From Bacteroidales bacterium (lineage in GTDB: Bacteria > Bacteroidota > Bacteroidia > Bacteroidales > UBA932), in contig JAHHQP010000012.1 of NCBI GenBank assembly GCA_020026355.1, positions 1 through 51,679 of the forward strand: a stretch of DNA of 51,679 nucleotides. The letters run 5' to 3'. Shown here one piece after another: positions 7,464 through 16,652 of the stretch. Position numbers and translations under genes: made by a program. Each line of letters starts with the position of its first letter. The first letter of the stretch is position 1. Under the pieces are notes generated by a model, which saw nothing but the letters and a program-made list of their open reading frames with translations, made no database searches and had not been told where the DNA came from.

Positions 7464-7513
7464 ATAAGGTGGTATGCAGCAGACCTGCGGGTCTGCACCG
7501 CGTGCCACCTTAT
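7464..7513 (+). other. Long structured hairpin between purE and purL
   Basis: Arms 7464-7477 and 7500-7513 pair over 14 positions (two G-T). A 1x3 internal loop follows, then GCAGACC (7479-7485) pairs with GGTCTGC (7490-7496) across a TGCG loop. No T run follows directly, so it is not a standard intrinsic terminator. It could be an RNA-processing or stability element or an attenuator. Confidence 0.7.
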
Positions 7514-7526
7514 AACATTTTAAAAT

Positions 7527-10500
7527 ATGGACAATTACCGCATTTACGTAGAGAAGTATCCTGAATTTCAGGTGGAGGCAAGAAGTCTTCTTGCTGAACT
7601 GAACGAGAATCTTCAGCTGGAGCTAGGATCATTGCGTTATCTTAACGTGTATGACCTGTTCGGCTTTTCAGAAGAATTGCTCGAGAAAACCCGTTACCGT
7701 GTATTCGGAGAAATCGTGACGGACAAGGTGACCGATGAGTGTGACCTTTCTGCCGCGAAATACATTGCCGTGGAGTACCTTCCGGGGCAGTTTGACCAGC
7801 GTGCCGCTTCTGCGGTGGACTGTGTGCATCTGATCGATCCTTCCGCGGAAGTCAGTATCCGCAGTTCCAAGCTTCTGATCCTGCCGGAAGATACCGATGA
7901 GGAGACGATCGCCAGGATCAAGCATTATTATATCAATGGGGTCGAGTCCCGTGAGAAGGACCTCGGCAAGCTGAATGCGATGGAGCAGCCGGCTGTCAAG
8001 CCGGTTCCTGTGCTGGAGGGGCTGACTGCCATGACGGAGGAGGAACTGGCTCCTTATTGCAGGAAGATGGGCTTGGCGATGAATGCCGATGATCTCCGTG
8101 AGGTCCGGAACTATTTCAAGGAGGAGGGACGTGATCCGTCAGAGACGGAACTCCGGATTCTGGATACTTACTGGAGCGATCATTGCCGTCATACGACTTT
8201 CACCACGGAGCTGGAGGATATCCAGGTGGAGGAGAGCTTCATGAAAGAGGAAATCGACGGCACATTGGCCTTGTACATGAAGATCCGTCAGGAACTGGGC
8301 CGTGAGAAGAAAGGCTTGAATCTGATGGATATGGCTTGTATCGGTGCTCGTTACCTCAAGGCTCATGGCCTGCTGGATGATATGGAGGTGAGCGAGGAGA
8401 ACAATGCCTGCAGTATCTATGTAGATGTAGATGTCCTGAACGAGGAAGGCAGGACCGTCACGGAACAGTGGCTTCTCCAGTTCAAGAATGAAACCCATAA
8501 CCATCCGACGGAAATCGAACCGTTCGGCGGTGCCGCTACTTGTCTGGGCGGTGCGATCCGTGATCCGTTGTCCGGTCGCAGCTATGTCTATCAGGCGATG
8601 CGCGTGACCGGTGCCGGTGATATCTATAAACCGGTAGCGGAGACTTTGCACGGCAAGCTTCCGCAGAGCATCATCAGCCGTAAGGCCGCTCACGGTTATT
8701 CCAGCTACGGTAACCAGATCGGTCTGGCCACGACCCATGTCCGTGAGGTCTATCATCCGGATTATGTGGCGAAACGTCTGGAAGTCGGTGCTGTGGCCGG
8801 TGCCGTGAAGGCTGAGAATGTGCGTAGGGAAAGCCCGGTGCCGGGTGATGTCGTCCTGCTGCTCGGTGGCCGTACAGGCCGTGATGGAGTCGGTGGCGCG
8901 ACGGGCTCATCCAAGGAACATACGGAAGAGTCTCTCGAAACTTGCGGTAGTGAGGTGCAGAAGGGTAATGCTCCTGAGGAGCGTAAGCTCCAGCGTCTCT
9001 TCCGTCGTCCGGAAGTGACGAGGCTGATCAAGAAGTCCAATGACTTCGGTGCCGGTGGTGTCAGCGTAGCGATCGGTGAGCTGACCGACGGTCTCGACAT
9101 CTATCTCGACCGTGTGCCGGTCAAATATAACGGACTCAATTCTACTGAACTGGCCATCAGCGAGTCTCAGGAGAGGATGTCCGTAGTGGTTGAGGCGAAG
9201 GACCAGGCTGAGTTCGAGTCCTATTGCCGTAGCGAGAACATTGAGGTGACTCATGTCGCAGACGTGACGGATCGTGGACGTATGCGCATGTTCGACGGGG
9301 ACAAGGTCATCGTCGACTTGAGCCGCGAATTCATCGACAGTGCCGGTGCCAAGCATTATGCCAAGGCAAAGGTCGGTGCCGTTGAGGACCGAAATCCTTT
9401 CGAGCGTCATGTCGAGGGTGAAACCTTGAAGGAGCGTATCGCGAACAATCTTCAGGATCCGAACGTGACTTCACAGAAGGGCCTGATCGAGATGTTCGAC
9501 TCTACGATCGGCCGTTCGACGGTCCTGATGCCGTTCGGAGGTTACCTCCAGGCAACGGAGACTCAGGTTTCCGTACAGAAACTTCCGGTAGACACTTATA
9601 CTGATACCGCTTCCATGATGGCTTTCGGTTACAATCCGTTCATCGCGGAGTGGAGCCCTTATCATGGCGCTGCTTATGCAGTAGTCGAAGCTTGCTCGAA
9701 GGTCGTCGCTGCCGGCGGTACCTGGAGTACCATGCGTTTCTCTTATCAGGAATATTTCGAGCGCATGACGGATGAGAAGTCCTGGGGCAAGCCGCTCAGT
9801 GCCTTGATGGGTGCTTTGAAGATGCAGGTCGATCTCGGTCTTCCTTCCATCGGCGGAAAAGACTCCATGAGCGGAACTTTCGAGGACATCAATGTGCCAC
9901 CGATGCTGATGGCTTTCGGTATCACTCCGGTCGATGCGAACGATGTCATTTCTCCTGAATTCAAGATGGAGGACAACAGGATCTACCTGATCAAGCATAC
10001 TCCGAAGAAGAATCATATGCCGGATACGGACCAGCTCAAGAAGAACTGGGATTTCGTCAATGCGCAGATTCTGGACGGTACGGTCGTTTCTGCCTATGCC
10101 GTAGGTTTCGGCGGTGTCGCTGAAGGTCTCTGCAAGATGTCTTTCGGTAACGGTCTCGGCATCAGTGTGAAGGTGGATGAAAAAGAATTGTTCAACTACA
10201 GTTACGGTTCCATCATCGTTGAGGCTGAAGAGGAGCTGGAAGGTGAGAATGTCATCTATCTCGGTACCGTTACGGACGGAGAGGATGGATTGCTCCATAT
10301 CAACGGCAAGTCGATGGACCTCTTCGACATGATGGCTGCCAACAGCGCCAAGTTCGCTCAGGTCTATCCGGACATCTGCGAACCTTATCACAAGAAACTG
10401 GTTCCGGACGGTCTTCAGGGGGTTAAACCTTTCAAGGCCAGGAAAGCGGATCTCAAATATAAGGGTGAGCCGGTCGAACATCCGATCGCTTACATTCCGG

Positions 10501-11285
10501 TCTTCCCGGGTACGAACTGCGACTATGATACGGCGAAAGCTTTCCGTAGGGCCGGCGCTCAGGTGGAGATGTCCGTATTCTGCAACCTGACGGCGGAAGA
10601 TGTGAACCGTTCCATCGCTGAGATGAAGGCGCATATCGACCATTGCCATATTCTCATGCTCAGCGGCGGATTCTCTGCCGGTGATGAGCCGGATGGCAGC
10701 GGTAAGTTCATCGCCAATGTGCTGAACAACGAGCTGATCGCTGAGGCTGTGCATGCCCTGATCGACCGTGGCGGCCTGATCCTGGGTATCTGCAACGGTT
10801 TCCAGGCATTGGTCAAGTCCGGTCTTCTTCCATACGGTCGTCTCGGTCAGGTGACGAAGGATTCACCGACTTTGTTCAGGAACGATATCAACCGTCATAT
10901 CTCCCAGATGGTGATGACGCGTGTGGCGACGACCAATTCTCCTTGGCTTGCCGGTATGTCTGTCGGTGATCTGCATACGATCGCCGTCAGTCATGGTGAA
11001 GGCAAGTTCGTGGTCAATGAGGAACTGGCCAGGGATCTGTTCGCCAAAGGACAGGTGGCTTTCCAGTATGTAGATCCGATTTCCGAGGAGGTGACGATGG
11101 AGTCGCCGTATAATCCGAACGGCTCATATTATGCCATTGAGGGCATCATCAGCGAGAACGGACAGATTCTCGGCAAGATGGGACATACAGAGCGTTATGA
11201 GGAAAATCTTTTCAAGAATATTATCGATGACGGGCTGGAGCAGCCGCTTTTCGCGAATGCCGTCCGTTATTTCAGAGGAGAATAA
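7527..11285 (+). CDS. purL: Phosphoribosylformylglycinamidine synthase (single-chain)
   Basis: A 1252-residue enzyme converting FGAR plus glutamine and ATP to FGAM. The N-terminus (MDNYRIYVEKYPEF) and length fit the large single-chain form found in Clostridia and Bacteroidota rather than the split PurS/PurL/PurQ form. The two AIR-synthase-like halves occupy roughly residues 200-950. The C-terminal glutamine amidotransferase domain starts near IPVFPGTNCDYDTAKAFRRA, has the nucleophile Cys1089 in GICNGFQ, and a His in the AVSHGEGKF segment. No PurS or PurQ gene is needed. The gap to purF is 3 nt, so translation is probably coupled. Confidence 0.97.
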   Translation: MDNYRIYVEKYPEFQVEARSLLAELNENLQLELGSLRYLNVYDLFGFSEELLEKTRYRVFGEIVTDKVTDECDLSAAKYIAVEYLPGQFDQRAASAVDCVHLIDPSAEVSIRSSKLLILPEDTDEETIARIKHYYINGVESREKDLGKLNAMEQPAVKPVPVLEGLTAMTEEELAPYCRKMGLAMNADDLREVRNYFKEEGRDPSETELRILDTYWSDHCRHTTFTTELEDIQVEESFMKEEIDGTLALYMKIRQELGREKKGLNLMDMACIGARYLKAHGLLDDMEVSEENNACSIYVDVDVLNEEGRTVTEQWLLQFKNETHNHPTEIEPFGGAATCLGGAIRDPLSGRSYVYQAMRVTGAGDIYKPVAETLHGKLPQSIISRKAAHGYSSYGNQIGLATTHVREVYHPDYVAKRLEVGAVAGAVKAENVRRESPVPGDVVLLLGGRTGRDGVGGATGSSKEHTEESLETCGSEVQKGNAPEERKLQRLFRRPEVTRLIKKSNDFGAGGVSVAIGELTDGLDIYLDRVPVKYNGLNSTELAISESQERMSVVVEAKDQAEFESYCRSENIEVTHVADVTDRGRMRMFDGDKVIVDLSREFIDSAGAKHYAKAKVGAVEDRNPFERHVEGETLKERIANNLQDPNVTSQKGLIEMFDSTIGRSTVLMPFGGYLQATETQVSVQKLPVDTYTDTASMMAFGYNPFIAEWSPYHGAAYAVVEACSKVVAAGGTWSTMRFSYQEYFERMTDEKSWGKPLSALMGALKMQVDLGLPSIGGKDSMSGTFEDINVPPMLMAFGITPVDANDVISPEFKMEDNRIYLIKHTPKKNHMPDTDQLKKNWDFVNAQILDGTVVSAYAVGFGGVAEGLCKMSFGNGLGISVKVDEKELFNYSYGSIIVEAEEELEGENVIYLGTVTDGEDGLLHINGKSMDLFDMMAANSAKFAQVYPDICEPYHKKLVPDGLQGVKPFKARKADLKYKGEPVEHPIAYIPVFPGTNCDYDTAKAFRRAGAQVEMSVFCNLTAEDVNRSIAEMKAHIDHCHILMLSGGFSAGDEPDGSGKFIANVLNNELIAEAVHALIDRGGLILGICNGFQALVKSGLLPYGRLGQVTKDSPTLFRNDINRHISQMVMTRVATTNSPWLAGMSVGDLHTIAVSHGEGKFVVNEELARDLFAKGQVAFQYVDPISEEVTMESPYNPNGSYYAIEGIISENGQILGKMGHTERYEENLFKNIIDDGLEQPLFANAVRYFRGE

Positions 11286-11288
11286 AAG

Positions 11289-12683
11289 ATGTTGGAAGAA
11301 TTGAAATCATTGGTTTCCGATGCGGAACTTCATGAGGAATGCGGTGTGTTCGGTATCTTCGGGGTACCGGACGCCGCTAATCTGACTTATTATGCCCTCC
11401 ATGCCCTTCAGCACAGGGGGCAGGAAGGTTGCGGTATCGTGACTGTGGACAACGGAACGTTCAGACGTGTCAAGGGGGAAGGTCTTGTCATCGAGGTGTT
11501 CAACGAGCGCAGGCTGGCTGAACTGACCGGTTCGATGGCAATCGGCCATGTCCGCTATGCGGTGGGAGGTATCAAGGGTATGGAAAATATCCAGCCATTC
11601 CTGTTTCGTCACAATACCGGGGATTTCGCGATGGCCCACAACGGCAGCATCGTGAATTACAAGCAGCTCCGTAAGGAGATGGAGGACAATGGAAGTCTTT
11701 TCCAGAGCGCTTCCGACGCGGAGATTCTGGCTCATCTGATCAAGAAGGGGAATTTCGAGGCTCATTCTGATCGGATCCATGCCATCAAGGAGGCATTGAA
11801 CCGGATGGACGGAGCCTTCGCTTTCCTGATCATGACGAAGAACCGGATCTATGCTTGCAGGGACAAGTACGGTCTGAGACCATTGGCCTTAGGTAGACTG
11901 AACGGTGGTTATGTCGTGGCAAGCGAGACTTGTGCTTTCGATGTGTTGGGCGCGGAATTCATCCGGGACGTGGAGCCTGGAGAGATCGTGACCATCGATC
12001 ATCACGGCATCCGTTCGAATTTCTATGCTGAGCCGGAACGTCATGCGATGTGCGCGATGGAGTACATCTATTTCGCGCGTCCGGACAGCGATATCGATGG
12101 TTGCAATGTGCACAATTATCGCAAGGAGTCCGGAAAGATTCTGTGGGAGGAGGCTCCGTGTGAGGCGGATATCGTCGTGGGTGTCCCGGATTCCAGCTTG
12201 AGTGCGGCCATGGGTTATTCCGAGGCCAGCGGACTTCCTTATGAGATGGGGCTGATCAAGAACAAATATATCGGCAGGACCTTCATCCAGCCTTCGCAGT
12301 CCATGCGGGAAAAGGGCGTGAAGATGAAACTTTCCGCCGTGAAGACCATCGTGAAGGACAAGAGGGTCGTTCTGGTGGATGATTCCATTGTCCGTGGCAC
12401 GACTTCCTTGAGAATCGTGAGAATGCTGCGTGAGGCCGGTGCCAAAGAGGTACATGTCCGTATCGCGAGCTCACCGCTGGTCAAACCTTGCTACTATGGC
12501 GTGGATATCACTTCATTGGATGAGCTGATCAGTGCTCGTCACAATGTGAATCAGGTCTGTGACATCATCGGTGCAGATACTTTGGCCTTCCTCTCCAAGG
12601 AAGGCATGCTGAAGGCCGGACGCAGGAGCGATCTTTGCTGCGCTTGTTTCGACGGGGAGTATCCGACCGAACTTTACGAATAA
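11289..12683 (+). CDS. purF: Amidophosphoribosyltransferase
   Basis: A 464-residue enzyme catalysing the first committed step of purine synthesis, PRPP plus glutamine to phosphoribosylamine. The Ntn-hydrolase nucleophile is C18 (HEECGVFGI), so a 17-residue propeptide must be removed. The PRPP loop reads VVLVDDSIVRGTTS. Cysteines at positions matching the Bacillus subtilis [4Fe-4S] ligands are visible: one in AMCAMEYIYF, one in VKPCYYGVD and two in the C-terminal CCACFDGEYP. This is therefore the Fe-S, propeptide-bearing subtype, probably oxygen-sensitive as in B. subtilis (inference). Third gene of the pur operon. Confidence 0.97.
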   Translation: MLEELKSLVSDAELHEECGVFGIFGVPDAANLTYYALHALQHRGQEGCGIVTVDNGTFRRVKGEGLVIEVFNERRLAELTGSMAIGHVRYAVGGIKGMENIQPFLFRHNTGDFAMAHNGSIVNYKQLRKEMEDNGSLFQSASDAEILAHLIKKGNFEAHSDRIHAIKEALNRMDGAFAFLIMTKNRIYACRDKYGLRPLALGRLNGGYVVASETCAFDVLGAEFIRDVEPGEIVTIDHHGIRSNFYAEPERHAMCAMEYIYFARPDSDIDGCNVHNYRKESGKILWEEAPCEADIVVGVPDSSLSAAMGYSEASGLPYEMGLIKNKYIGRTFIQPSQSMREKGVKMKLSAVKTIVKDKRVVLVDDSIVRGTTSLRIVRMLREAGAKEVHVRIASSPLVKPCYYGVDITSLDELISARHNVNQVCDIIGADTLAFLSKEGMLKAGRRSDLCCACFDGEYPTELYE

Positions 12684-12707
12684 CAAATCATTCAAAAAAA
12701 TAAAGAA

Positions 12708-13733
12708 ATGGCTGTAAGTTACGAAAAAGCAGGTGTGAACCTGGAGGCTGGCTACGAGGTTGTGCGTAGGATCAAGTCTCACGTCGCTTCTACCTCACGT
12801 AAAGGCGTGATGGGTAATATCGGATCGTTCGGTGGTATGTTCGATCTTTCGGCTCTGGATATAAAGGAGCCTGTACTCGTGAGCGGTACTGATGGCGTCG
12901 GTACCAAGCTCAAACTGGCTTTTGCCATGGACAAGCATGATACGATCGGTATCGATGCGGTGGCCATGTGCGTGAACGATGTGCTGGCGCAGGGTGCTGA
13001 GCCGCTCTTCTTCCTTGATTATGTGGCGGTCGGCAAGAATGAACCGGCCAAGATCGAGGCTATAGTCGCCGGTGTGGCAGAGGGCTGCCGTCAGGCAGGT
13101 TGCGCTCTGGTCGGCGGTGAGACTGCCGAGATGCCGGGCATGTATACGGATGGGGAGTACGATATCGCCGGCTATACGACCGGTGTCGTGGAGAAGTCTC
13201 AGCTCATCGACGGTTCCAAGGTAAAGGTCGGTGATGTTCTCGTGGGCATCGCTTCCACAGGTGTTCATTCCAATGGTTTCAGTCTGGTCCGCAAGGTCTT
13301 CGCTGACAATGAACTGGATCTGAATGCTACTTATCCGGAGCTGGAGGGTGCTCTTCTCGGTGAGACGGCGCTCACTCCGACCCGTATCTATGTGAAGCAG
13401 GTGCTGGATGTCATCCGCCATTGCCATGTGCATGGGGTGGCCCATATCACCGGCGGCGGTTTCGATGAGAACATCCCGCGTATTCTCCATGAGGGCATGG
13501 GTGTAGAGGTCAAGGAAGGTACCTGGGAGATCCTCCCGATCTTCCGTCTTCTCGAGCGTTACGGCAAGATCGCTCACCGTGAGATGTTCAATATCTTCAA
13601 CATGGGTATCGGCATGGTTCTCGCCATGGATGAGTCCGAGGCGCAGCAGGCGATCGATATCCTGGCCGGATATGGGGACAAGGCGTCCGTCATCGGCCGT
13701 ATCGTCGAAGGGGAAGGCGTAACCCTTCTTTAA
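12708..13733 (+). CDS. purM: Phosphoribosylformylglycinamidine cyclo-ligase (AIR synthetase)
   Basis: A 341-residue PurM closing FGAM to AIR with ATP. Family segments are GTDGVGTKLKLAF, DAVAMCVNDVLAQGAEPLFFLDY and VGGETAEMPGMY in the N-terminal half, and HITGGGFDENIPR in the C-terminal half. Length matches the bacterial enzyme. It follows purF after a 24-nt A-rich gap and precedes purH by 27 nt. Proline codons are almost all CCG (7 of 8 by hand count), unlike the ribosomal genes further right. Confidence 0.97.
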   Translation: MAVSYEKAGVNLEAGYEVVRRIKSHVASTSRKGVMGNIGSFGGMFDLSALDIKEPVLVSGTDGVGTKLKLAFAMDKHDTIGIDAVAMCVNDVLAQGAEPLFFLDYVAVGKNEPAKIEAIVAGVAEGCRQAGCALVGGETAEMPGMYTDGEYDIAGYTTGVVEKSQLIDGSKVKVGDVLVGIASTGVHSNGFSLVRKVFADNELDLNATYPELEGALLGETALTPTRIYVKQVLDVIRHCHVHGVAHITGGGFDENIPRILHEGMGVEVKEGTWEILPIFRLLERYGKIAHREMFNIFNMGIGMVLAMDESEAQQAIDILAGYGDKASVIGRIVEGEGVTLL

Positions 13734-13760
13734 TCGGTTCAACATTCTAAAAAGTCAACA

Positions 13761-15311
13761 ATGAGAGCTTTAATCAGTGTAAGTGATAAGACTGGCGTGG
13801 TAGAATTCGCCAGCGGTCTCCAGTCTCTCGGCTGGGACATCATTGCCACAGGCGGTACCATGAAGATGCTTCAGGAAGCCGGCCTGAAGGTGATCAACAT
13901 CAGTGAAGTGACCGGCTTTCCTGAAATCTGCGACGGACGTGTGAAAACTTTGCACCCGAAGGTCCATGGCGGTCTTCTCGGCCGTCGTGATCTCGAGAGC
14001 CACAGGAAGCAGCTCCAGGAGAACGGCATCGAGTTCATCGACATGGTCTGCGTGAACCTCTATCCGTTCAAGCAGACGATCGAGAAACCTGGCGTGACCA
14101 TGGCGGATGCTATCGAGAACATCGATATCGGAGGTCCTTCCATGCTCCGCAGCGCCGCGAAGAACTGGTCTGCCGTGACGGTGGTCTGTCATCCTGAGGA
14201 TTACGCGCAGGTGCTGACCGAGATCCGGGAACATGGCGATACGCTTCCGGAGACCCGTCTCCAGCTGTCTGCGAAGGCTTATACCCATACGGCAGAATAC
14301 GATATGATGATCGCGACCTACATGCGCAAGGCTGCCGGGCTGAACGAGAAACTTTTCCTGGAGTATGACCTCAAGCAGAGTCTCCGTTATGGAGAGAACC
14401 CTCATCAGGAAGCGAAATTCTATGCTTCCATGGACAAGGTTTCCTATTCTCTGGCCTCTGCGGAGCAGCTCAACGGTAAGGAACTATCCTACAATAATAT
14501 CCAGGATGCGAATGCGGCTTTGAACATCGTGCGTGAATTCGATGTGCCGTTCTGCGTCGGTCTGAAACATATGAATCCGTGCGGCGCCGCTATCGGAGCA
14601 GATGCGCTGGAAGCCTGGAAGAAGGCTTATGAGGCAGACAAGGTGAGCATATTCGGCGGCATCGTCGCTTTCAACCGCGAGGTGGATCTGGAAACCGCCC
14701 AGCTCATGAAGCCGATCTTCCTGGAAATCATCATGGCTCCTTCTTTCTCTGCAGAGGCGTTGGAGCTGCTTCGTACGAAGAAGAATCTTCGTCTGCTGAA
14801 GGTCGACATGACCAAGGACGAGACTCCGCATCAGGCTTTCGTGAGCATGAACGGCGGTATGCTGGTTCAGCAGCAGGATCTGGTGACGAAGAAGGTGGAA
14901 GCCGGCATGTGCGTCACGGCAGCGAAGCCTTCCGAGGCTCAGCTGACGGATCTCGATTTTGCTTGGAGAATCGTCAAGCATGTGAAGTCCAATGCCATCG
15001 TCGTGGCTAAGGACGGCATGACCCTCGGTGTGGGTGCCGGCCAGATGAACCGTATCGGTTCCGCACAGATCGCTCTGGAAGAGGCGAAGACTACGTTGGC
15101 CGCTGAGGGCAAGGACATCCGCAAGGAAGGCCTGGTCATGGCATCCGACGGTTTCTTTCCGTTCGATGACTGTGTCACTACTGCGGCGGAATACGGCATC
15201 GCTTCCATCGTCCAGCCGGGCGGAAGTATCCGTGACAATGATTCTGTCGTGAAATGTGACGAGTTCGGCATTTCCATGATGTTCACCGGAATGCGTCATT
15301 TCAAACATTAG
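13761..15311 (+). CDS. purH: Bifunctional AICAR formyltransferase / IMP cyclohydrolase
   Basis: A 516-residue protein carrying out the last two steps of IMP synthesis. The N-terminal MGS-like cyclohydrolase domain shows SVSDKTGVVEFA and IATGGT near residues 5-34, then VKTLHPKVHGGLL. The C-terminal transformylase domain shows the catalytic Lys-His pair in LKHMNPCGAA, SLRYGENPHQ near 210-219, and the C-terminal PGGSIRDNDSV segment. It uses 10-formyl-tetrahydrofolate, which the FolD encoded in the same operon can make. The stop is 4 nt before purD. Confidence 0.97.
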   Translation: MRALISVSDKTGVVEFASGLQSLGWDIIATGGTMKMLQEAGLKVINISEVTGFPEICDGRVKTLHPKVHGGLLGRRDLESHRKQLQENGIEFIDMVCVNLYPFKQTIEKPGVTMADAIENIDIGGPSMLRSAAKNWSAVTVVCHPEDYAQVLTEIREHGDTLPETRLQLSAKAYTHTAEYDMMIATYMRKAAGLNEKLFLEYDLKQSLRYGENPHQEAKFYASMDKVSYSLASAEQLNGKELSYNNIQDANAALNIVREFDVPFCVGLKHMNPCGAAIGADALEAWKKAYEADKVSIFGGIVAFNREVDLETAQLMKPIFLEIIMAPSFSAEALELLRTKKNLRLLKVDMTKDETPHQAFVSMNGGMLVQQQDLVTKKVEAGMCVTAAKPSEAQLTDLDFAWRIVKHVKSNAIVVAKDGMTLGVGAGQMNRIGSAQIALEEAKTTLAAEGKDIRKEGLVMASDGFFPFDDCVTTAAEYGIASIVQPGGSIRDNDSVVKCDEFGISMMFTGMRHFKH

Positions 15312-15315
15312 GATC

Positions 15316-16569
15316 ATGAAGAAAGTTTTGGTAGTCGGTGGAGGTGGAAGAGAGCATGCTATCGTGGATGCGCTCAGCCGTTCACCGCAAGTCGGAAAAA
15401 TATATTGTGCGCCGGGCAATGCCGGTATCGCCGCGCAGGCGGAATGTGTGCCGATCAAGGATGATCAGATCGAGGCACTGAAAGGTTTTGCTTTGGCTAA
15501 TGACATTGACCTGACGGTCGTGGGACCTGAGATTTCTCTGGCTGCCGGTATCGTCGATGCTTTTGCTGAGGCCGGCCTCCGTATCTTCGGACCGACCAAG
15601 GCTGCCGCGACCATCGAGTCCAGCAAGGATTTTGCGAAACAGCTCATGGCGAAGTATGAGGTACCGACGGCGGCCTTCGCTACATTCAGCAGCTATGAGG
15701 AGGCGCTGGACTATGTCCGCAAGGGGCAGTTCCCGGTCGTTCTGAAATATGACGGTCTGGCTGCCGGTAAGGGAGTTGTCATCCCTGAGACGCTGGAGGA
15801 GGCTGATGCCGCTTTGAAAGATATGCTTCTGGATGATAAGTTCGGGCATGGAAAGGTGGTCGTGGAAGAGTTCCTGACCGGTCCGGAGTTCTCTTTCATG
15901 TGTTTCGTGGACGGAGAACGGGTCTGGCCGATGACGCTTTCTCAGGATCATAAACGTGCATACGAAGGAGATAAGGGTCCGAATACCGGCGGTATGGGTG
16001 CCTATTCTCCGGTACCGTTGATCACAGAGGAGGATCTGCAGTTCGCGATGGACAAGGTCATGAAGCCGGTCGCTGCCGGTATGGTCGCTGAGGGCTGTCC
16101 TTTCAAGGGTGTCCTTTATGGCGGCCTCATGAAAACTCCTCAGGGGGTCAAGGTGATCGAGTTCAACTGCCGTTTCGGAGATCCGGAGACGGAGGTGGTA
16201 CTTCCGCGTCTGGAGTCGGACATCTACGATATTTTCTCTGCCGTGGCAGATGGAACGCTCATGCCTTATATCCGTTGGAAGAAAGAGATGACCATGGGTT
16301 TCGTCATGGCTTCCAAAGGTTATCCTGGTAGCTATGAGAAAGGCTTCGAGATCAAAGGACTGGACCGGCTTCCGGAGGATATCCGTGTGTTCCACATGGG
16401 TACTTCCTGCCGGGAGGGTGAATTTTTCACGGCTGGAGGGCGTGTCCTGATGGTCGTGGGTACCGGTGCGGATCTGCAGGAGGCGCATGATAAGGCGCTT
16501 GCTGCCGTCCAGTCCATCGACTGTGGAAATCTTTTCTATCGGAAAGATATCGGTTGGAGAGTTTTGTAG
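15316..16569 (+). CDS. purD: Phosphoribosylamine--glycine ligase (GAR synthetase)
   Basis: A 417-residue ATP-grasp enzyme joining phosphoribosylamine and glycine, the second step of the pathway. The N-terminal GGGGREHAI motif (residues 8-16), the ATP-grasp KYDGLAAGKGV segment, the signature GDPETEVVLPRL and the substrate segment KGPNTGGMGAYSP are all present. Length is typical. It is followed by a terminator-like hairpin before folD. Confidence 0.97.
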   Translation: MKKVLVVGGGGREHAIVDALSRSPQVGKIYCAPGNAGIAAQAECVPIKDDQIEALKGFALANDIDLTVVGPEISLAAGIVDAFAEAGLRIFGPTKAAATIESSKDFAKQLMAKYEVPTAAFATFSSYEEALDYVRKGQFPVVLKYDGLAAGKGVVIPETLEEADAALKDMLLDDKFGHGKVVVEEFLTGPEFSFMCFVDGERVWPMTLSQDHKRAYEGDKGPNTGGMGAYSPVPLITEEDLQFAMDKVMKPVAAGMVAEGCPFKGVLYGGLMKTPQGVKVIEFNCRFGDPETEVVLPRLESDIYDIFSAVADGTLMPYIRWKKEMTMGFVMASKGYPGSYEKGFEIKGLDRLPEDIRVFHMGTSCREGEFFTAGGRVLMVVGTGADLQEAHDKALAAVQSIDCGNLFYRKDIGWRVL

Positions 16570-16600
16570 TCAGGAAACATTTCTTGACTTAGTGGTTAAC

Positions 16601-16635
16601 AAGCGGTCGTCGGGTAATGCTCGACGGTCGCTTTT
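16601..16635 (+). terminator. Terminator-like hairpin between purD and folD
   Basis: AAGCGGTCGTCG (16601-16612) pairs with CGACGGTCGCTT (16622-16633) over 12 bp with two G-T pairs, followed by a short T run (TTTTC). It may reduce read-through into folD rather than stop it entirely. The folD ATG follows at 16653. Confidence 0.6.
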
Positions 16636-16652
16636 CAAATGAAAAAGTGACT

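Noticed and set aside
7464..7513. T-box or purine riboswitch in the purE-purL gap
   Set aside because: The CACCGCGTGCCACCTT stretch superficially recalls T-box ends, but there is no specifier stem or aptamer-like upstream part, and it lies inside the operon.
16617..16652. Upstream ATG as folD start
   Set aside because: It lies in the loop and right arm of a terminator-like hairpin and adds 12 residues not typical of FolD.
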